64,000 bases of DNA from Cristatella mucedo (lineage: Eukaryota; Bryozoa; Phylactolaemata; Cristatellidae): contig WPIO01000001.1 in NCBI GenBank assembly GCA_009760855.2, positions 17,367,001 through 17,431,000 of the forward strand, written 5' to 3'. The notes beneath the pieces were generated by a model, which was given only the letters and a program-made list of their open reading frames with translations, ran no database searches and had not been told where the DNA came from. Shown here piece by piece: positions 24,401 to 36,232 of the stretch (position 1 is the first letter of the stretch; every line of letters starts with the position of its first letter). The position numbers and the translations under genes were made by a program.

Positions 24401-27400
24401 GCTGTGAGTTACAGAAGTCCAGATGGGATGTCACAAATGCATGGACCAATTTGGATATAGTCTCCCTATCTAAGCACGTATGAAATTTTGCAAGGTTATA
24501 TAGCTTAAAGTCGGCAGGCTTGAGCTAATTAAATCGTCTAGCGACAAGTCACTCTATAACAAGACATCCAGATTTCGTGCCGATGCTACAAGAGATATGC
24601 TGGCAGAGCCAACTTTGAGCATTAAGCTTTCCAATTTCTGAGTCACAGTTTGTCCATGACTAGCAAGTTAGTTTTGTCGCCATTCAGTTTAAGAAGTCGC
24701 TCACTTTTTAGGTCACTTCATTCTTTGGCTCCAGCCTATCTCTCAGATCTACTCCCCCACCAGGCCAAGCATCGTACCACTCGCTTTTCGGAATCCAACA
24801 GTCTAGAAATACCTCGTACAAACCTCAAATCCTTTGGAGACCGTGAATTTAGTTCGTATGCTCCCAAAGCTTGGAACTCACTCCCGATTTGCATCACAAC
24901 ATCCCATGACTTGACCACATTTAAAAAGAACTTAAAAACACATATTTAGGACAGCATTGAGTGGGTCCCTGTGACTCGTCCTTATGCATGCTGACCCTGT
25001 GCATGTCACCCCTAACCATGTTATTCATGTTGCTTATCAAGCATATTACTCGCCATTCAATCGTGTTTCCCTTTGCAGCAAATGTAAGGCGCCTAGAAAG
25101 AGATTGAGTTCTCTGAGGGCGCTTTATTAGCTTTATAAGTGCAATATTATTATTTTATTATAAGACAGTTTCCTGCCATACATATGCAGATGTCAGCAGT
25201 ACATGCAGAAAGGAAGTTTGGAGAATTTGATGCACCGGAGAGCTGGGAGGGAGCAAAGCAAAGCTACAGCTGGGTTTCCTCTGCATGGCAGTGAAAGCCT
25301 ATATTGCGCTTGGCGATCACATCGGTAAGAGGAAAAGTATAAATTGTAAAAAGAAGCAGACCAAGAACAGATCCCTGAGGAATTGGCAGCCTAAAGGTAC
25401 ACGTGCTAGTCCATAATAATATATCTGGTCTATAGCTTCAACACGTTTTTGCTGCAAAGCAGCCTCAAAACCATCCCAGATCCCATCGAATTTGTACAAT
25501 ATGCTGAAGGCAGTCATGCCTGTATGCCATATCTTCTTTCGGCTAACCCTTAAGCATCGGGTTCTGTTTCAAAATATTGTAAACCTATTTAATAGTCTAT
25601 AAAACTAAATCTCAGTCGTCCTCTGTTCCACGGCCGTGGGCTACTCGAAGTCTGCTTTATGATAGCTGGTGAGCAGAGGCTTGAGTTTGTATAGCCACCA
25701 GAAGATACCATTCTTACCAAGGCTCTTACTTAACAGATCTTTACTATTATCGATCCCTGTAGCATCATTGCATGACCGAAAAAAGTCTCGACATGGCAGT
25801 TCTATTCTGAGGCGCTGCCATGCTTAATGAGCCGATCCCCCTGACACCAGTCCTGTGCAGATGTCAAGATCTGAAGCCACCGAAGCAACCAAACCAGTCC
25901 TAGTAGATTTGTTGGTAGCATAGGGCACAGCGAGTTTGCTAACCCCAAGCCGGCACTCAATATCATGACTGCTATGGCCTTGTTGATGCAGGAGCATCAG
26001 CATCTCCTTAACATGGTCGCTAGTGTTTCGTAGCTCCATGTGGCTGATCCAGAATTATAGGTACAGCAAGGACATAAGTTTATCCTATGACCACACAGTA
26101 GTGTGAAGAAGTATGGTGCTAATTCGTGCTATAAATATTGAAAACCCCATAGAGCTGACATTGCCTTAAAAATAGTGGATCTGCCCGCTCAAATGGACCA
26201 ATTTTTAGTGTTTTTGTAACAAGCCTATAGTTGGGGCTACTATAGTCGCCCACCAAGAGGATGATGCTCCTAGACAACTCCAGCTGACCGGAGTTCCCAG
26301 GGTTTGGTTTGTGCTCTGTCCAGCCAAAATACTGAGAACTGAGGAATGCAAGAATTTCTACATGGTATCTCAACCAGATTTTATGAACAATAATCTGGAC
26401 TTACTTTGGCATAAGGTGCAAGAAAATCCAATGCTGTTATATGTAAGCGAAACTTCTGAGTTTTAGTGAACTTTCCGAAGCACGTACCGAAGCTAAACAG
26501 CTTGTCTCGAGCCACTGTGGCTGCATGCTTCATTAACGTCTCCCTGAAAGAAAAATCTACATGACATCAATTATGCATAACTAATAAAAGGAAGTGCAAT
26601 CAATGTCAATCAGCATTGAACGAAGATACGGTCAGCACCACTATACACACTTGATACTAGTTCTACAGCAGTGCAAACCCATGTTTCCACAGCCCGTATT
26701 CTCTGTAACTTTTACAGGCAATGCATATCTCAACATAGATATGGTAGGAATCTGTAGCCGACTAGCTACCTTAGTGCTGATGAATGGTAACTGACAATCT
26801 GGTAGATGCATGGTTGGTGTAGTGGATTTGTTTATGCTAGTTGCAGTTAAGCATGGCAGCAACAGATCTAAACATCATGTAAGTAGGAGAGTGGGAATAG
26901 GGTCTAGAAGGCTATTAGTCTTCTTTGACTAACAAATGGATTAAAGGATGAGGTCACTAGTAGCTGCCTTGAATACAGACATTGAAATGCTGCAAGGAAT
27001 CGAGCGAGAAGAGTTCTGCAGGAATGTAACTGAGGGACGGGAGTCCAGTGAGGATGCTGTTGCTTTAGCGGTGGACTCTGATCTCGTATATCTCTTTTGA
27101 TAAAGAAGCTATAGAAGCAATCAGCTAGATCACCACAAGGATCACTAGGTAAGGAGCTAACATGAGTGGTTAAGGAGATCGTTAATGGTAGATTTCAGCA
27201 TTTTTGGGTTGTGCATCTGTGATTAAATCATATCTTTATAGAAGCTAGACTGGACTTTACTAGGATAAATTGGTATACAATATCATTCATTTGTATAGCA
27301 CTCTAAGAGAATTTAATCTCTATTCAGGCACTTCACATATGCCACGGGGCTCGAGCCCACGACCTCGACCAGAACTTGGTCGAGGCGAGCACTTTAAACA

Positions 27401-30400
27401 CTGGGCCAAGGTATGATCTACATAGTAGTCATCGCACGCCTGTCGATGGACAGTCAGTCCCGATCTTTTGTATGCTTTCTCAAGCTTGCTCTTAGTAGAC
27501 CTAGCTAGCTTAATGTCTTCGGTAAACTATTGGCCTTCTAGGCAAGAACGCACAGTGTGCTTAGTCAGAAACTCGTCAAGAATGTTGGCTAGTGTCATGT
27601 TGTGGCAATGTTGCTCCCCCAGTGATCAGAAGAGAGATTGAGCAGCGGGGGCAAAGAAGATACTCAAGCATGGCTGCACTAACTGGATAATAAAACAACC
27701 ACGCTGCATTAATGGTTTGAGCAATCTTAAAGACATACAGCAGATGGTCCAAACTTAACTAACACAGGCACCTGATCATAAAATGTGGCTCTAAGACTTG
27801 GATGCAGTCTCCACAATTTGGCAAGACTAAGACATAGATCAATTTCAGAGTAACTAGTGCTTACTTTGACAAGTTAGTGAGCACAATCCCACCACCCCAA
27901 GAACTTCTTACAAGCACTTTACCGATAGAGAAGTGAAGCCACTCTGCTTCAACAATGAGCTCTACGTCGATCCCAAAATAAGGTTTATTGGGTCTTTACA
28001 GTAACTAATACAGCCGTCGGATTCAAAAGCTTGCATGCATCACAACTGCTAGGATTGTGTATGAAATGATCGGCTGCTACCGTGACATTTTTACCTACCA
28101 CAGTATGTAGGCAGTGACAAAAGCAGCATTCACTGACATTAAATGAACACGTGTCGTAACAGCAAAAGATTGACCTAACCATCACTCAAAACTAGCACCA
28201 CACTCATTTGACTTGCATCTCTTCATCGTCGATGGCCTTTTGTTCTGCATGACGAAGAATATGCATGTGTGGCCTGCCGGTGCAAATGCATGCTTACAGC
28301 TCTGAGATCGCCAGCCGTTCCCACTTTTCAACTCCAACAAACAATACGGTATCGATGCAAACAGGCCATGCTGGCAGTTCCGTAAGTGTAACACTAGGTA
28401 TACGAACAATAATTCAGGATTAAAAAAACAAGTATCAACTCAACAATTCACAGCCATAGGCAAGGTATCCATCACGTGCTAGTGGACAGCACCAAGAATT
28501 CACCCTTACTTTATATGCCCACAAGGCATCGTGACTGCATGTCTCTAAGAGCATGGCTATTGTAAGTTGTTACAAAGAAGAACACTTGGGGCACCGGCAG
28601 GATTCGGCCAAGACAGGGGGCAGTTAACTGCATATTTATGTCATATTCTCTGCATCATATTACTTTCGGATGCATCAAAGTCAAGAGCAGCTACAGGCCT
28701 TGCCAACACTAAGAACAACAGATAAAAATACTAGATCGTTGTACAAAACAAGAATGATGTGACCTCGTACCAAATTACTCGGGAGTTGACAGACAAACCT
28801 GCAATAGTAGACTCGATCTCGATGGAGGCGAAAACAGTAGGCACCATCTGGTCGATCAATTAACAACTTAATGTTTTCACCGATGCTGCAATGAGAAGTG
28901 AGTCCTAGAAACAAGCTCGATTGATAGGCAATCATGCACACGTTTGAAAAATGTGGTATGGCAATATAATATCGGTTAGGGCAGTATATCAACTTCACTT
29001 CCCTTCCCCAATGCTCATACAATTTCAAAACTCAAGCAACATAAACGGCCAAGAGGAAATGATATAGAAGCAGTCCGAAGTGCACAAAACTGGTCAAGTT
29101 TTAAAATGGAAATTATTGTTCATATATAACATTTCCGAGATTTGCTTTTAAGAGGATTATATCTTGTCATATTTCACCACTGCAGATGACAGTAGCTAGC
29201 CAAATTGTTCGATGTGGCAGTGGTGCTCACTCTTCACGACTGAGGTCGTGTGTTCGAATCCTGCAGTAGCAATTTGTTATTGCCAACTGCAAGCGGCGGT
29301 GACAGCCATTCAGGTTAAACGATGTCACTAAAAATGGCTGGCTAAGGACTGTACAAAACTAATTGCAATCAGCAAAGATCCTGGTACAAGTCGAAAAAAT
29401 CAGTGCTAACCTTAGCGGCGATAATGGAATGATCGATGGTAGTCCTCCCAATCCCTAAATGAATGGTGCCTTATAGGTGGTTAGTCACAAGCTCATGATG
29501 CCTGGACAGCTGCACGATGACACAAACTCCTTTCTATGGCCGAAAATAGCAAATATCCTCAGATGCATTGAAAAGTTTATCTGTCAGCCTTCAAATGAAA
29601 GCCAGTGGAACAATGTACTCTAAATAGGCTCAGCTCCTATAACTACTCAACATTTTTAAGTTTTAACTGCACTTCCAGAGTCCTGAGCCTGACCGCACTG
29701 TGCTGATCGCGGACTGCCTAAGTCCGCGCAGGGTGTTTGGTAGACACAACTTTATAATTTATGTTTCGATGACAAGGACAATATATTGTGTTGTTTACAA
29801 TTACAATAACGGTATATTGCATTTCTTGCTATTAAAATGCAATAACATTTGTTTAGCTTTGAAAATTGACAATAACAATATGTTCCTAGGCCTGCCGCCA
29901 GCGACCTAGTGATCGGAAGTATCTAGAAGGACGCGAATTATTAAAGGAAAGAGAAGGGGGTGAATACGAAAAGTGAGATCATTTGATGAACTTTGGCACT
30001 AAAAAACTACTATAAGTGACTCTTCGTTCAAAAATGAAAAAGACTGTTTACGACCACCATTTTGGCGACATGGAAGGTTGAGCAGCACTAAAATTTGAAT
30101 GAACGAGCCACAGACCAAACGTCTAGAGGGACTAATACAACTAAAGTCATACACTAAGACGATGAGTAGGATTGAAACTTAACCGGGACCTCGGCAACCG
30201 GAATCAATCAGTCTTATACAAAACTAAAGAGCCCGCTGTTACTCCATGTAAGCAGCAACGACGGTCACAGTAAGCAGCCTCCAGAAGTCTATGGAAACGG
30301 CATCGACTGCTATAAGCCTATTAACTCTATTATCTTCCTATAAATATTAGCTCAGAAATAGATACACGCTTTTCAGAGCTTTTGAAACAGGGACGACTTC

Positions 30401-30592
30401 GGGAAGCCAGCTCACAGCCAGCACACACATGCCGAACAGCAAAACAGCTGACATGCGAAAGCCAAAGCACGATAAGCGCCACGGAAATAAATATATCATG
30501 TAAAAGATCTAAAATGATTCCTAGAGCTAGCCTTACTAGTTTGAAAGCTTCTCGAAAAAGATCTTAGTTTCCTCTTCTGTAAGAGGCCTCAT
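20657..30592 (-). CDS. NIP7: 60S ribosome subunit biogenesis protein NIP7, complete, five exons
   Basis: NIP7 is a nucleolar PUA-domain protein needed for pre-rRNA processing and 60S assembly. Exons in coding order: 30537-30592, 28799-28885, 26405-26543, 23197-23337, 20657-20776, with phases 2, 2, 0, 0 and clean GT-AG borders. They join to 180 aa, the same length as human NIP7. Recognisable blocks: [10 protein letters not shown] at the start, [20 protein letters not shown] in exon 2, [10 protein letters not shown] in exon 3, [20 protein letters not shown] in exon 4, and GFGVAAKST with [17 protein letters not shown] at the end. Conservation is near-continuous, so the call is very safe. The 10 kb span is nearly all intron, filled with L2 fragments of different ages, an R3 copy and a SINE A copy. 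No AATAAA is evident within about 200 nt past the stop. Confidence 0.97.
21268..21900 (+). repeat. R3 repeat, copy 2, split by an L2 insertion
   Basis: The left part (21268-21376, CCTGAGCTGCCATTTCCATG to CTTTCTCTTT) and right part (21760-21900, GGTGAGATGAAGTCTGTTG to TGGAGTTACAGCCGGAGATA) are separated by an antisense L2 3' end. Confidence 0.75.
21377..21759 (-). mobile_element. L2 3' end inserted in an R3 repeat
   Basis: An antisense L2 3' terminus starting with (AAT)n, then the stem-loop, 3' UTR and the last ORF codons. It interrupts the R3 copy at 21268-21900 with TCTTT on both sides (21372-21376 and 21760-21764). Confidence 0.85.
22158..22262 (-). mobile_element. Short L2 3' terminus
   Basis: About 105 bp: (AAT)n, stem-loop (GCCCTCAGAGAACTCAATAT and onward) and a few 3' UTR bases, in NIP7 intron 4. 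Confidence 0.75.
23765..24690 (-). mobile_element. L2-like LINE 3' half, minus strand
   Basis: Minus-strand RT C-terminal region (frames 24143-24449: [20 protein letters not shown] and [10 protein letters not shown]), then a 3' UTR and stem-loop ending near 23765. It is older and more diverged than the plus-strand copy abutting it at 24691. Confidence 0.85.
24691..25165 (+). mobile_element. L2-like LINE 3' end, plus strand
   Basis: Frame 24650-24949 carries [20 protein letters not shown] and PKAWNSLPI, the conserved C-terminal tail, followed by the 3' UTR and stem-loop (GCGCCTAGAAAGAGATTGAG) near 25090. It lies head-to-head with the copy at 23765-24690. Confidence 0.85.
25262..25545 (-). mobile_element. 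Diverged L2-like RT fragment
   Basis: Minus-strand text with frameshifts reads as [14 protein letters not shown] and FPLTDVIA, the RT core of this family, more decayed than other copies. In NIP7 intron 3. Confidence 0.55.
25824..26039 (-). mobile_element. Possible Tc1/mariner-type HTH fragment
   Basis: A short minus-strand frame reads [20 protein letters not shown] then VSKLAV, resembling the N-terminal helix-turn-helix of Tc1-like transposases (charged start, hydrophobic helix, S-x-x-x-I-x-x-x-L-G-V-S). The catalytic part is absent and no inverted repeats are visible. It lies in NIP7 intron 3. Confidence 0.25.
26880..27950 (-). mobile_element. Old L2-like fragment with a nested SINE A
   Basis: Near 27420-27620 the minus strand reads [14 protein letters not shown], then [20 protein letters not shown], typical of the region between endonuclease and RT of L2-like LINEs. 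A SINE A copy (27284-27411) sits inside. Heavily mutated; ends approximate. In NIP7 intron 2. Confidence 0.5.
27284..27411 (-). mobile_element. SINE A inside an old L2-like fragment
   Basis: Antisense copy: ATTCATTTGTATAGCACTCT, AGAGAATTTAATCTCT, then GGGCTCGAGCCC and GGTCGAGGCGAGCA. Confidence 0.8.
29212..29345 (+). mobile_element. SINE B, diverged
   Basis: The B box TGTTCGAATCC and body TTATTGCCAACTGCAAGCGG are clear; the A-box part is shortened and the tail is lost. In NIP7 intron 1. Confidence 0.65.
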
Positions 30593-31682
30593 CGCGTGGT
30601 TTGCAGATCAACTAATATGAATGGAAACGCTGTAACAGGGTCATGGTTATCCCGGGTTCGTGCCATTCCATTCGAATTAGCTCAAAGGTTTCGAGAATTC
30701 CCGTCCTAATCTCAAATATTTCCAGTGCATGACGTTTATAATGCATTCTTTCAGAAAATAATATTAACTAAAGTAGAATTTTATAAGTCCATTGCATCTG
30801 TAATGTCCCCACGTTACTAAATGTACGGCCACCCCCCCCCCTACAGGAGCGGACTCGGCTACCCACACAGGTATGCATGCCTAGTCCAATTTTATTCGAC
30901 CACTAGCTGGATTTTTAACCCAAAAAATAAAAGCAGATAATTTTAGGTTCCTAATTGATCACGGGGAAATAGATAACTTACACTTCCCACGCAAAACCTG
31001 TACCGCGTGCATGCATTAAATAGGGCCAACGTGAGACGGACACCACCTAAATAACGTTTTCTAGCGTTTGTCGAATTTTACAAACTCTTATTGGTAATTA
31101 TTATTTCATTCTTTACTATTATTGTTTTCATTTTGATTTAATAACCATTATTTTGATAGCATCAGTAAACTAAAAATGTCTTCGCAATTTTAAACTTCGG
31201 TTATGATCAGCTTCTTAAATTGAGCTAGCAGCAGGCATTCTACTGCGGGATGGGCTGTATAGATATGACCATAAGGCCAGCACTAAGCCAGACAAATTTA
31301 ATTAATTCTTAGTGGCCGCAGCAAAAATTCTGTGAAATATGGACCTTGCATCCACATGAACGCTGTTGGCAAATTTTTATTTATTGCCAGTGCAGTAAAG
31401 GAATGTTGATTGCGGTGGAACCAAGCGACGCGCAAGCAAGCGAAGACGTAATTAAAATATTAAAACTACCACACGTACGTCATCTTAAAAGCACGGGTCT
31501 GTTTTCGAGCACGGCCTTCGTCGCTTCTTCTTGCCATGCTAGCCTTCCACTCTATTGAAGTAGGTCGTTATAATGTTGCTCCCTACTTGAGCATAAGTAG
31601 TGCGAACATGTGCGTCTACCAAAGCAAGCATCGCGAAGCCACAGAATCTAATCTGTTTCTAATTAAAGAATACAATAATCAT

Positions 31683-32445
31683 AAGACATTTTTATAGCGC
31701 CCTGAGAAAAGAATCTCCTTCCTTCGGACCTTTGCATATGCTGTACGGGAAGGACGTCAATGACAAAAACTTTGAATTCATTACGCAACCAGTGCAGGTC
31801 GGTAAGAAGTTGCATAATCTGGCAACTGAAAAGTTCGCGACAGACAGGCCTAGCTGCGGATGTGTGACGGTGTCTCCAGCGGCGGCTGTTCTAGTGGGAG
31901 TAAATAAAATAAATAAATCCTAGCTGATTTAACAGCCTCTTTTGGAGCGACAGAAGAGCCTTTACGGCTATCACCACCGCTTGCAGTGGCGATAAAGGAT
32001 CGCCCCGCCGCAGGAATCGAACCCACGACCTCGGGACCGAGGCCGTGAAAGCAACCGCCTTACCTAGTGTGCCATCACGGCTCGTCTCACGGAGTCAGAG
32101 CGGGCGCACGTGCGCGGTAAACGAGACTCTCTTTATTCCTCTCAACGGGCACATATATGAGAGCCCGATTAATTGCAACAGCGACACGAAATACAACATG
32201 CATAAGTGGCCCGACGCTTCGCTGCGCTGCATCGGTGGCTTGGCTGTTGGCCGCCGGTAAGGCTGGTGCATTAATACCAGGCGCCTCGCTAAATACAGCA
32301 GAAGCCGCACGCGCACACCACATATGCTTGCACCAGCTGTTAGCTCCTTATTACACATGCCGGAAAACCTGCAAGTGGTGAGCTACAGAAGTCGAGGAAG
32401 AGCGTCGCAAATCCATGGAACAACTTAGATGTGGTCAGGACCGAC
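31683..32445 (-). mobile_element. L2 3' fragment interrupted by other DNA
   Basis: The stem-loop and C-terminal codons run 31683-31875 and resume at about 32350-32445. The gap holds a SINE B (31918-32092) and unidentified sequence. Confidence 0.6.
31918..32092 (-). mobile_element. SINE B, near full length
   Basis: (AAAT)n, then CCTAGCTGATTTAACAGCCT, body, GGAATCGAACCCACGACCTC, and CTAGTGTGCCATCACGGCT. Confidence 0.85.
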
Positions 32446-33683
32446 TAGGCAGGACACGGTTTGTGATGTTTTCAGCATTAAATCTTACGCCTTTTCTTGT
32501 GCAGTGCATGAAAACTCCTTTTGGTAAGGGAAAGTAATACTCGATCATAGAAAAACTTTGCTTAAGAAGTCTTTGTGGCCTTCTAGAGTCAATGACGGAG
32601 CTACACACCAGTATAAGCAATTTCTTGATGGCTAACCACATTTGCTGTCTTCGGTGTCAGATTTTTGAGTGCCAGTCTTGGTATTCGGATTTTTGTTTGA
32701 TTTTGATTTCGCAAAGAGCTTTCATGACCACAATATTTTCTTAGTTCTAAAAGTATCACCAATCATGGGTGTAGCCACAATAAAGCGTAAGTGGTGGCCA
32801 GATTTTAACCACGCCAAAGACAGCCAATCGAAGCAAAGCTGAATCGATGACTCGGGTTGCCCAGCCGATTGACACACTGCTTCCGGTCGGTCCAAGGGAG
32901 TCGCCGTAGGAAGCCACCAAGGGAACCAAGATGGTAAAGGTGGTGGGCCTGTTTTACCTACGCCTTTTCATCTTTACAGATTTCAGTCAGTGCACTATGC
33001 TATTAATAAAACTAAAATAAATATCGCATTCCCAATCCTGGTACGTCGATACTAGGAACATCCGCTGCTTGGTAAGTACCAGCCCTTCGACTTTTAAATA
33101 AAAAGACCCGCGGAGAGGTATAAATGAAGATCAAATTAGAGTGTGCTAGTTTTACCAGAAAATTCTTAAGGTTCAACAGCTAAAATCATCATTAACCATA
33201 GAATGAGTCAAATGTACGTGGTACATCCCTGATAAACGGGCTCCAATAACCCAACCTATGTAATTGTGAACACGCGTACGCTCGTCCCGTAAAAGGAAGT
33301 CACCGCTGGTTCACTAGCGGTTGCTAACTAGTTTGGTGAGAAACCGAGAAATTTGCATACATAAAAGCTAGTAACACAATTAGGCTTAGGTTTTTAGTAA
33401 CACAATTTTCAGATTACCTCCTATACGTTTTCTACGCTAAGAAAGGACTGCCGGGTTGCGCGCGGGTACGGCGTTCTCACCAGCTAGGTCAGTAGACACT
33501 AGGCTCGCTTTAAGGGAGCATGTCTGAAGGGTGGGGAGTTATGCACAAGCATAGTTTGAGTGATCGGTGATCGTTCGCGGGTATAGACTAGTGCTTTACT
33601 CAAACCTGTGGCTTGGACGCAGGCCCGTATGCAGCTGTCGCTCACTATCCTACATATGACTAGCTATTACATGTAGCATAACA

Positions 33684-33832
33684 TGCCGAGCTGGTTTGGT
33701 CAAGCGGTTTTGGTGCCCGGCACGACCAAGGAGGTTCTGGCTGAGGTCGTGGACTCGAGCCCCGAGGCATGTGTGAGGCGCTTGAATGAAGTTGTCTTGG
33801 GGCGCTCTACAAATGAATTGTATATTTTCAGT
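33684..33832 (+). mobile_element. SINE A
   Basis: GCCGAGCTGGTTTGGTCAAG at the head, B-box-like GACTCGAGCCCC, and a shortened stem-loop tail. Confidence 0.8.
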
Positions 33833-33841
33833 AAACTATAT

Positions 33842-33950
33842 ATAATAATAATCGTACGTTTGATATAGCGCTTTCTTTCTAGGTACTTTCTCCGGGTACT
33901 TTCTGTCTCTCTTTCTGGGTACTTTGCATTTGCTATAAGGTAAAAGCCGG
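33842..33950 (-). mobile_element. L2 3' terminus with internal repeats
   Basis: (AAT)n, then TTTCTTTCTAGGTACTTT; a 'CTGGGTACTTT' block is repeated about three times before TTTGCATTTGCTATAAGG. Confidence 0.55.
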
Positions 33951-35373
33951 CAGGCAGCTGTGTTCCATCAATCCGACATTGATTAGTTGTTTCTGATAAG
34001 CAGAGGCAGGATGAGGAGACAGGAGAGACCCCAATGTATGGGGAATTGCAGCGTGTGACGCTGGATCGATCGGTCTGTGTGCTGGCGCGCGCTGCTAGCC
34101 GTCTCGAGAAGAGAACATGCGCCTGCTAAAGCACCGCGTTTTCGCGTCGTCGCTAGTGTGGCAACGGGAAGTTGCGTATTAAAAAACCGGATGGAGTTAC
34201 TGGCCAATTTTATAGTGAGTGCGTTGCATGGTTTTCTTGATGGCGCACTTTTCATATTATGGCGATGACATTTAAAAGGATAATGAACTTAAAAAAATGG
34301 GGTTCGTTAGCGTCCACTGTTTTGAGGTTTGTAATAGACTCCAGAATGTCTGCGTGTTTATAAAGATGCGTGGCGGCGTCGCTGAATTTTCGACGGAGCG
34401 CAGGTGCGGAGGTGTGCCTATTCATTCCACTAAAAGGGTGCGGGACTGTGGGATCGTCAACGAGGCGAATTTTGCGCAGGTATAGCAGTAGCGATTTGTA
34501 ACGTTTTCTTAGCCGTCATGGGCTTTATGCCCAGCTGACTTTCTCTACTCTCCGAGTTGCCTTCTTGGAAGCAGTGACATCTCAGAAGGGGGACGTGCAC
34601 GCTAAGGCGGTGAACGGCTTTTAATCGTAATTCATTGCGGAAAATCGCGTTGAAGTTTAATTTAAATGCCTCAAATCGCGCTGAGGATTTGGCATGCCAT
34701 AAAGTGATGCGGCTGACATTGCGTCAACGACTTGCACCGCGAATTCGTTGGCGCAGCGTCACTCATGGCTGAAAACAGGCGTGACGATTCCGCGGCAGTG
34801 CATAGTCACAAGAAAGGCAAGGTTTTCCGGCAGTGGAGCGGCAGCAAAAAAATAAATTTACATATCTATCTACTCCACTTCACACAGTCCGAGTTTAGCA
34901 TTTTAAAACTTCAAGAGAATCGAAAACGGAGCGCGATTTTTGTATGCCTCCGCGCTGGTAGCCAAATGGCAGTCAGCAGGGCGGACAATTAACAATTTGT
35001 GTGACGTCGTCAAGCGCAGTAGTTGCAACCGGATAAACCGCGCCTCTGGAAACCAAAGCTGAGGAGCCCTTAAAAGACAGAAGATATTTTCACCAGGTTG
35101 ACGTCGCATGCAATTGGGCGTTGGTCTAACGGCATATATCGACTGAACCTTTTTTCGCAAACATATTTAAGAGCGCTTGAAAAAAACGACTAACCCAGAA
35201 ACATCACAGAAGTTGAAGGCCTAATAACAGCTTATCTACTGACAAAGCTAAAGAGTTGCTCGAGTAAGTTGCATCGAGAACTTTTGGAAGTAGCTATCTC
35301 ATCGCTTCATAACGTGCGGACTGGTTTTTCGCAACTACTTAACTGATAGGAAGTCTGACTCAGTAGGTGTACT

Positions 35374-35467
35374 ATGCCCAGGACTCGTACCGGGATCAAA
35401 AAAAGTACCCATAAATACGCCGATGACGGCAAGAAATTCAAAGATGAGATTCAGCTTCAGCGAGAGG
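35374..35467 (+). CDS. Candidate first coding exon, unrecognised
   Basis: ATG at 35374 opens a lysine-rich frame (MPRTRTGIKKSTHKYADD, then KKFKDEIQLQRE) that meets a consensus donor GTAAGT at 35468, leaving phase 1. No second exon could be paired with it among frames up to 39 kb, and I recognise no family. Its support is the composition and donor only. Confidence 0.2.
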
Positions 35468-36180
35468 GTAAGTGCAGTAGTTTCAGTTGGATATGTAGCA
35501 TGCTTACAAGTCCATGCTTTGATTTAGGTTTTCTATCGCAGTATATAGCTCGGTACGTTACAAGCTCCGTGCTCGATCTTTTTGCGACTTTTGGCTGTAA
35601 CTCGGGATTGGCAAGGCTGCTTTAAAAAGCATTTGAGTCTCTACTGCTGATACTAAATAGGACTGCAAGGCTGGTCTTCAAACTAAAAAAAAATGACTCG
35701 CGTGTCCCTGTGCTAAACCAGCTGCCGAGGGTTCCGGTTGGCACAAGTCAGAATTATGACTCGGATGCGACGCCGCTTTGATCCTCCGTATCTGGCCGAA
35801 CTGCTGTCGCGGCTTTAGCCTTTTCGAGCAATCGGATGCTCGCGTGATAATAAATTAGCCATCCATTTTTTCACTCAAAGACTCTTGGTCCAAATTTTTT
35901 TTTATGGTGGTCCTCGACAGTACGACTAACTGCCGCAATAATTGCGCACCGGCATTATCTTCCTATGTCGACTTCGAGGCATCCTTCCTACCCAGTCGCC
36001 CTACAGCTACTACAGCTACGCTGCTACTTCTCTTCTTCTCCCGCTCGCTAATCAGCTTCTTACTTTTTCTACGGGGGCTGAGATGAAATTCGTCCGCGCC
36101 AAGGAGGGTTTGGTTGTTCTAAAAAAAACTCTTCTGTGTGAGTCTTACAGGCGGAGATAAAAATGGCGAGTATATATATA

Positions 36181-36232
36181 CTGCATATATATACTGCATA
36201 TATATACTGCATATATATACTGCATATATATA
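36181..36232 (+). repeat. 13-bp tandem repeat, four exact copies
   Basis: The unit CTGCATATATATA is repeated four times without error, preceded by a short (TA)n. Confidence 0.9.

Noticed and set aside
36181-36232. CRISPR-like array
   Set aside because: Short tandem repeats with no spacers in a eukaryotic genome.
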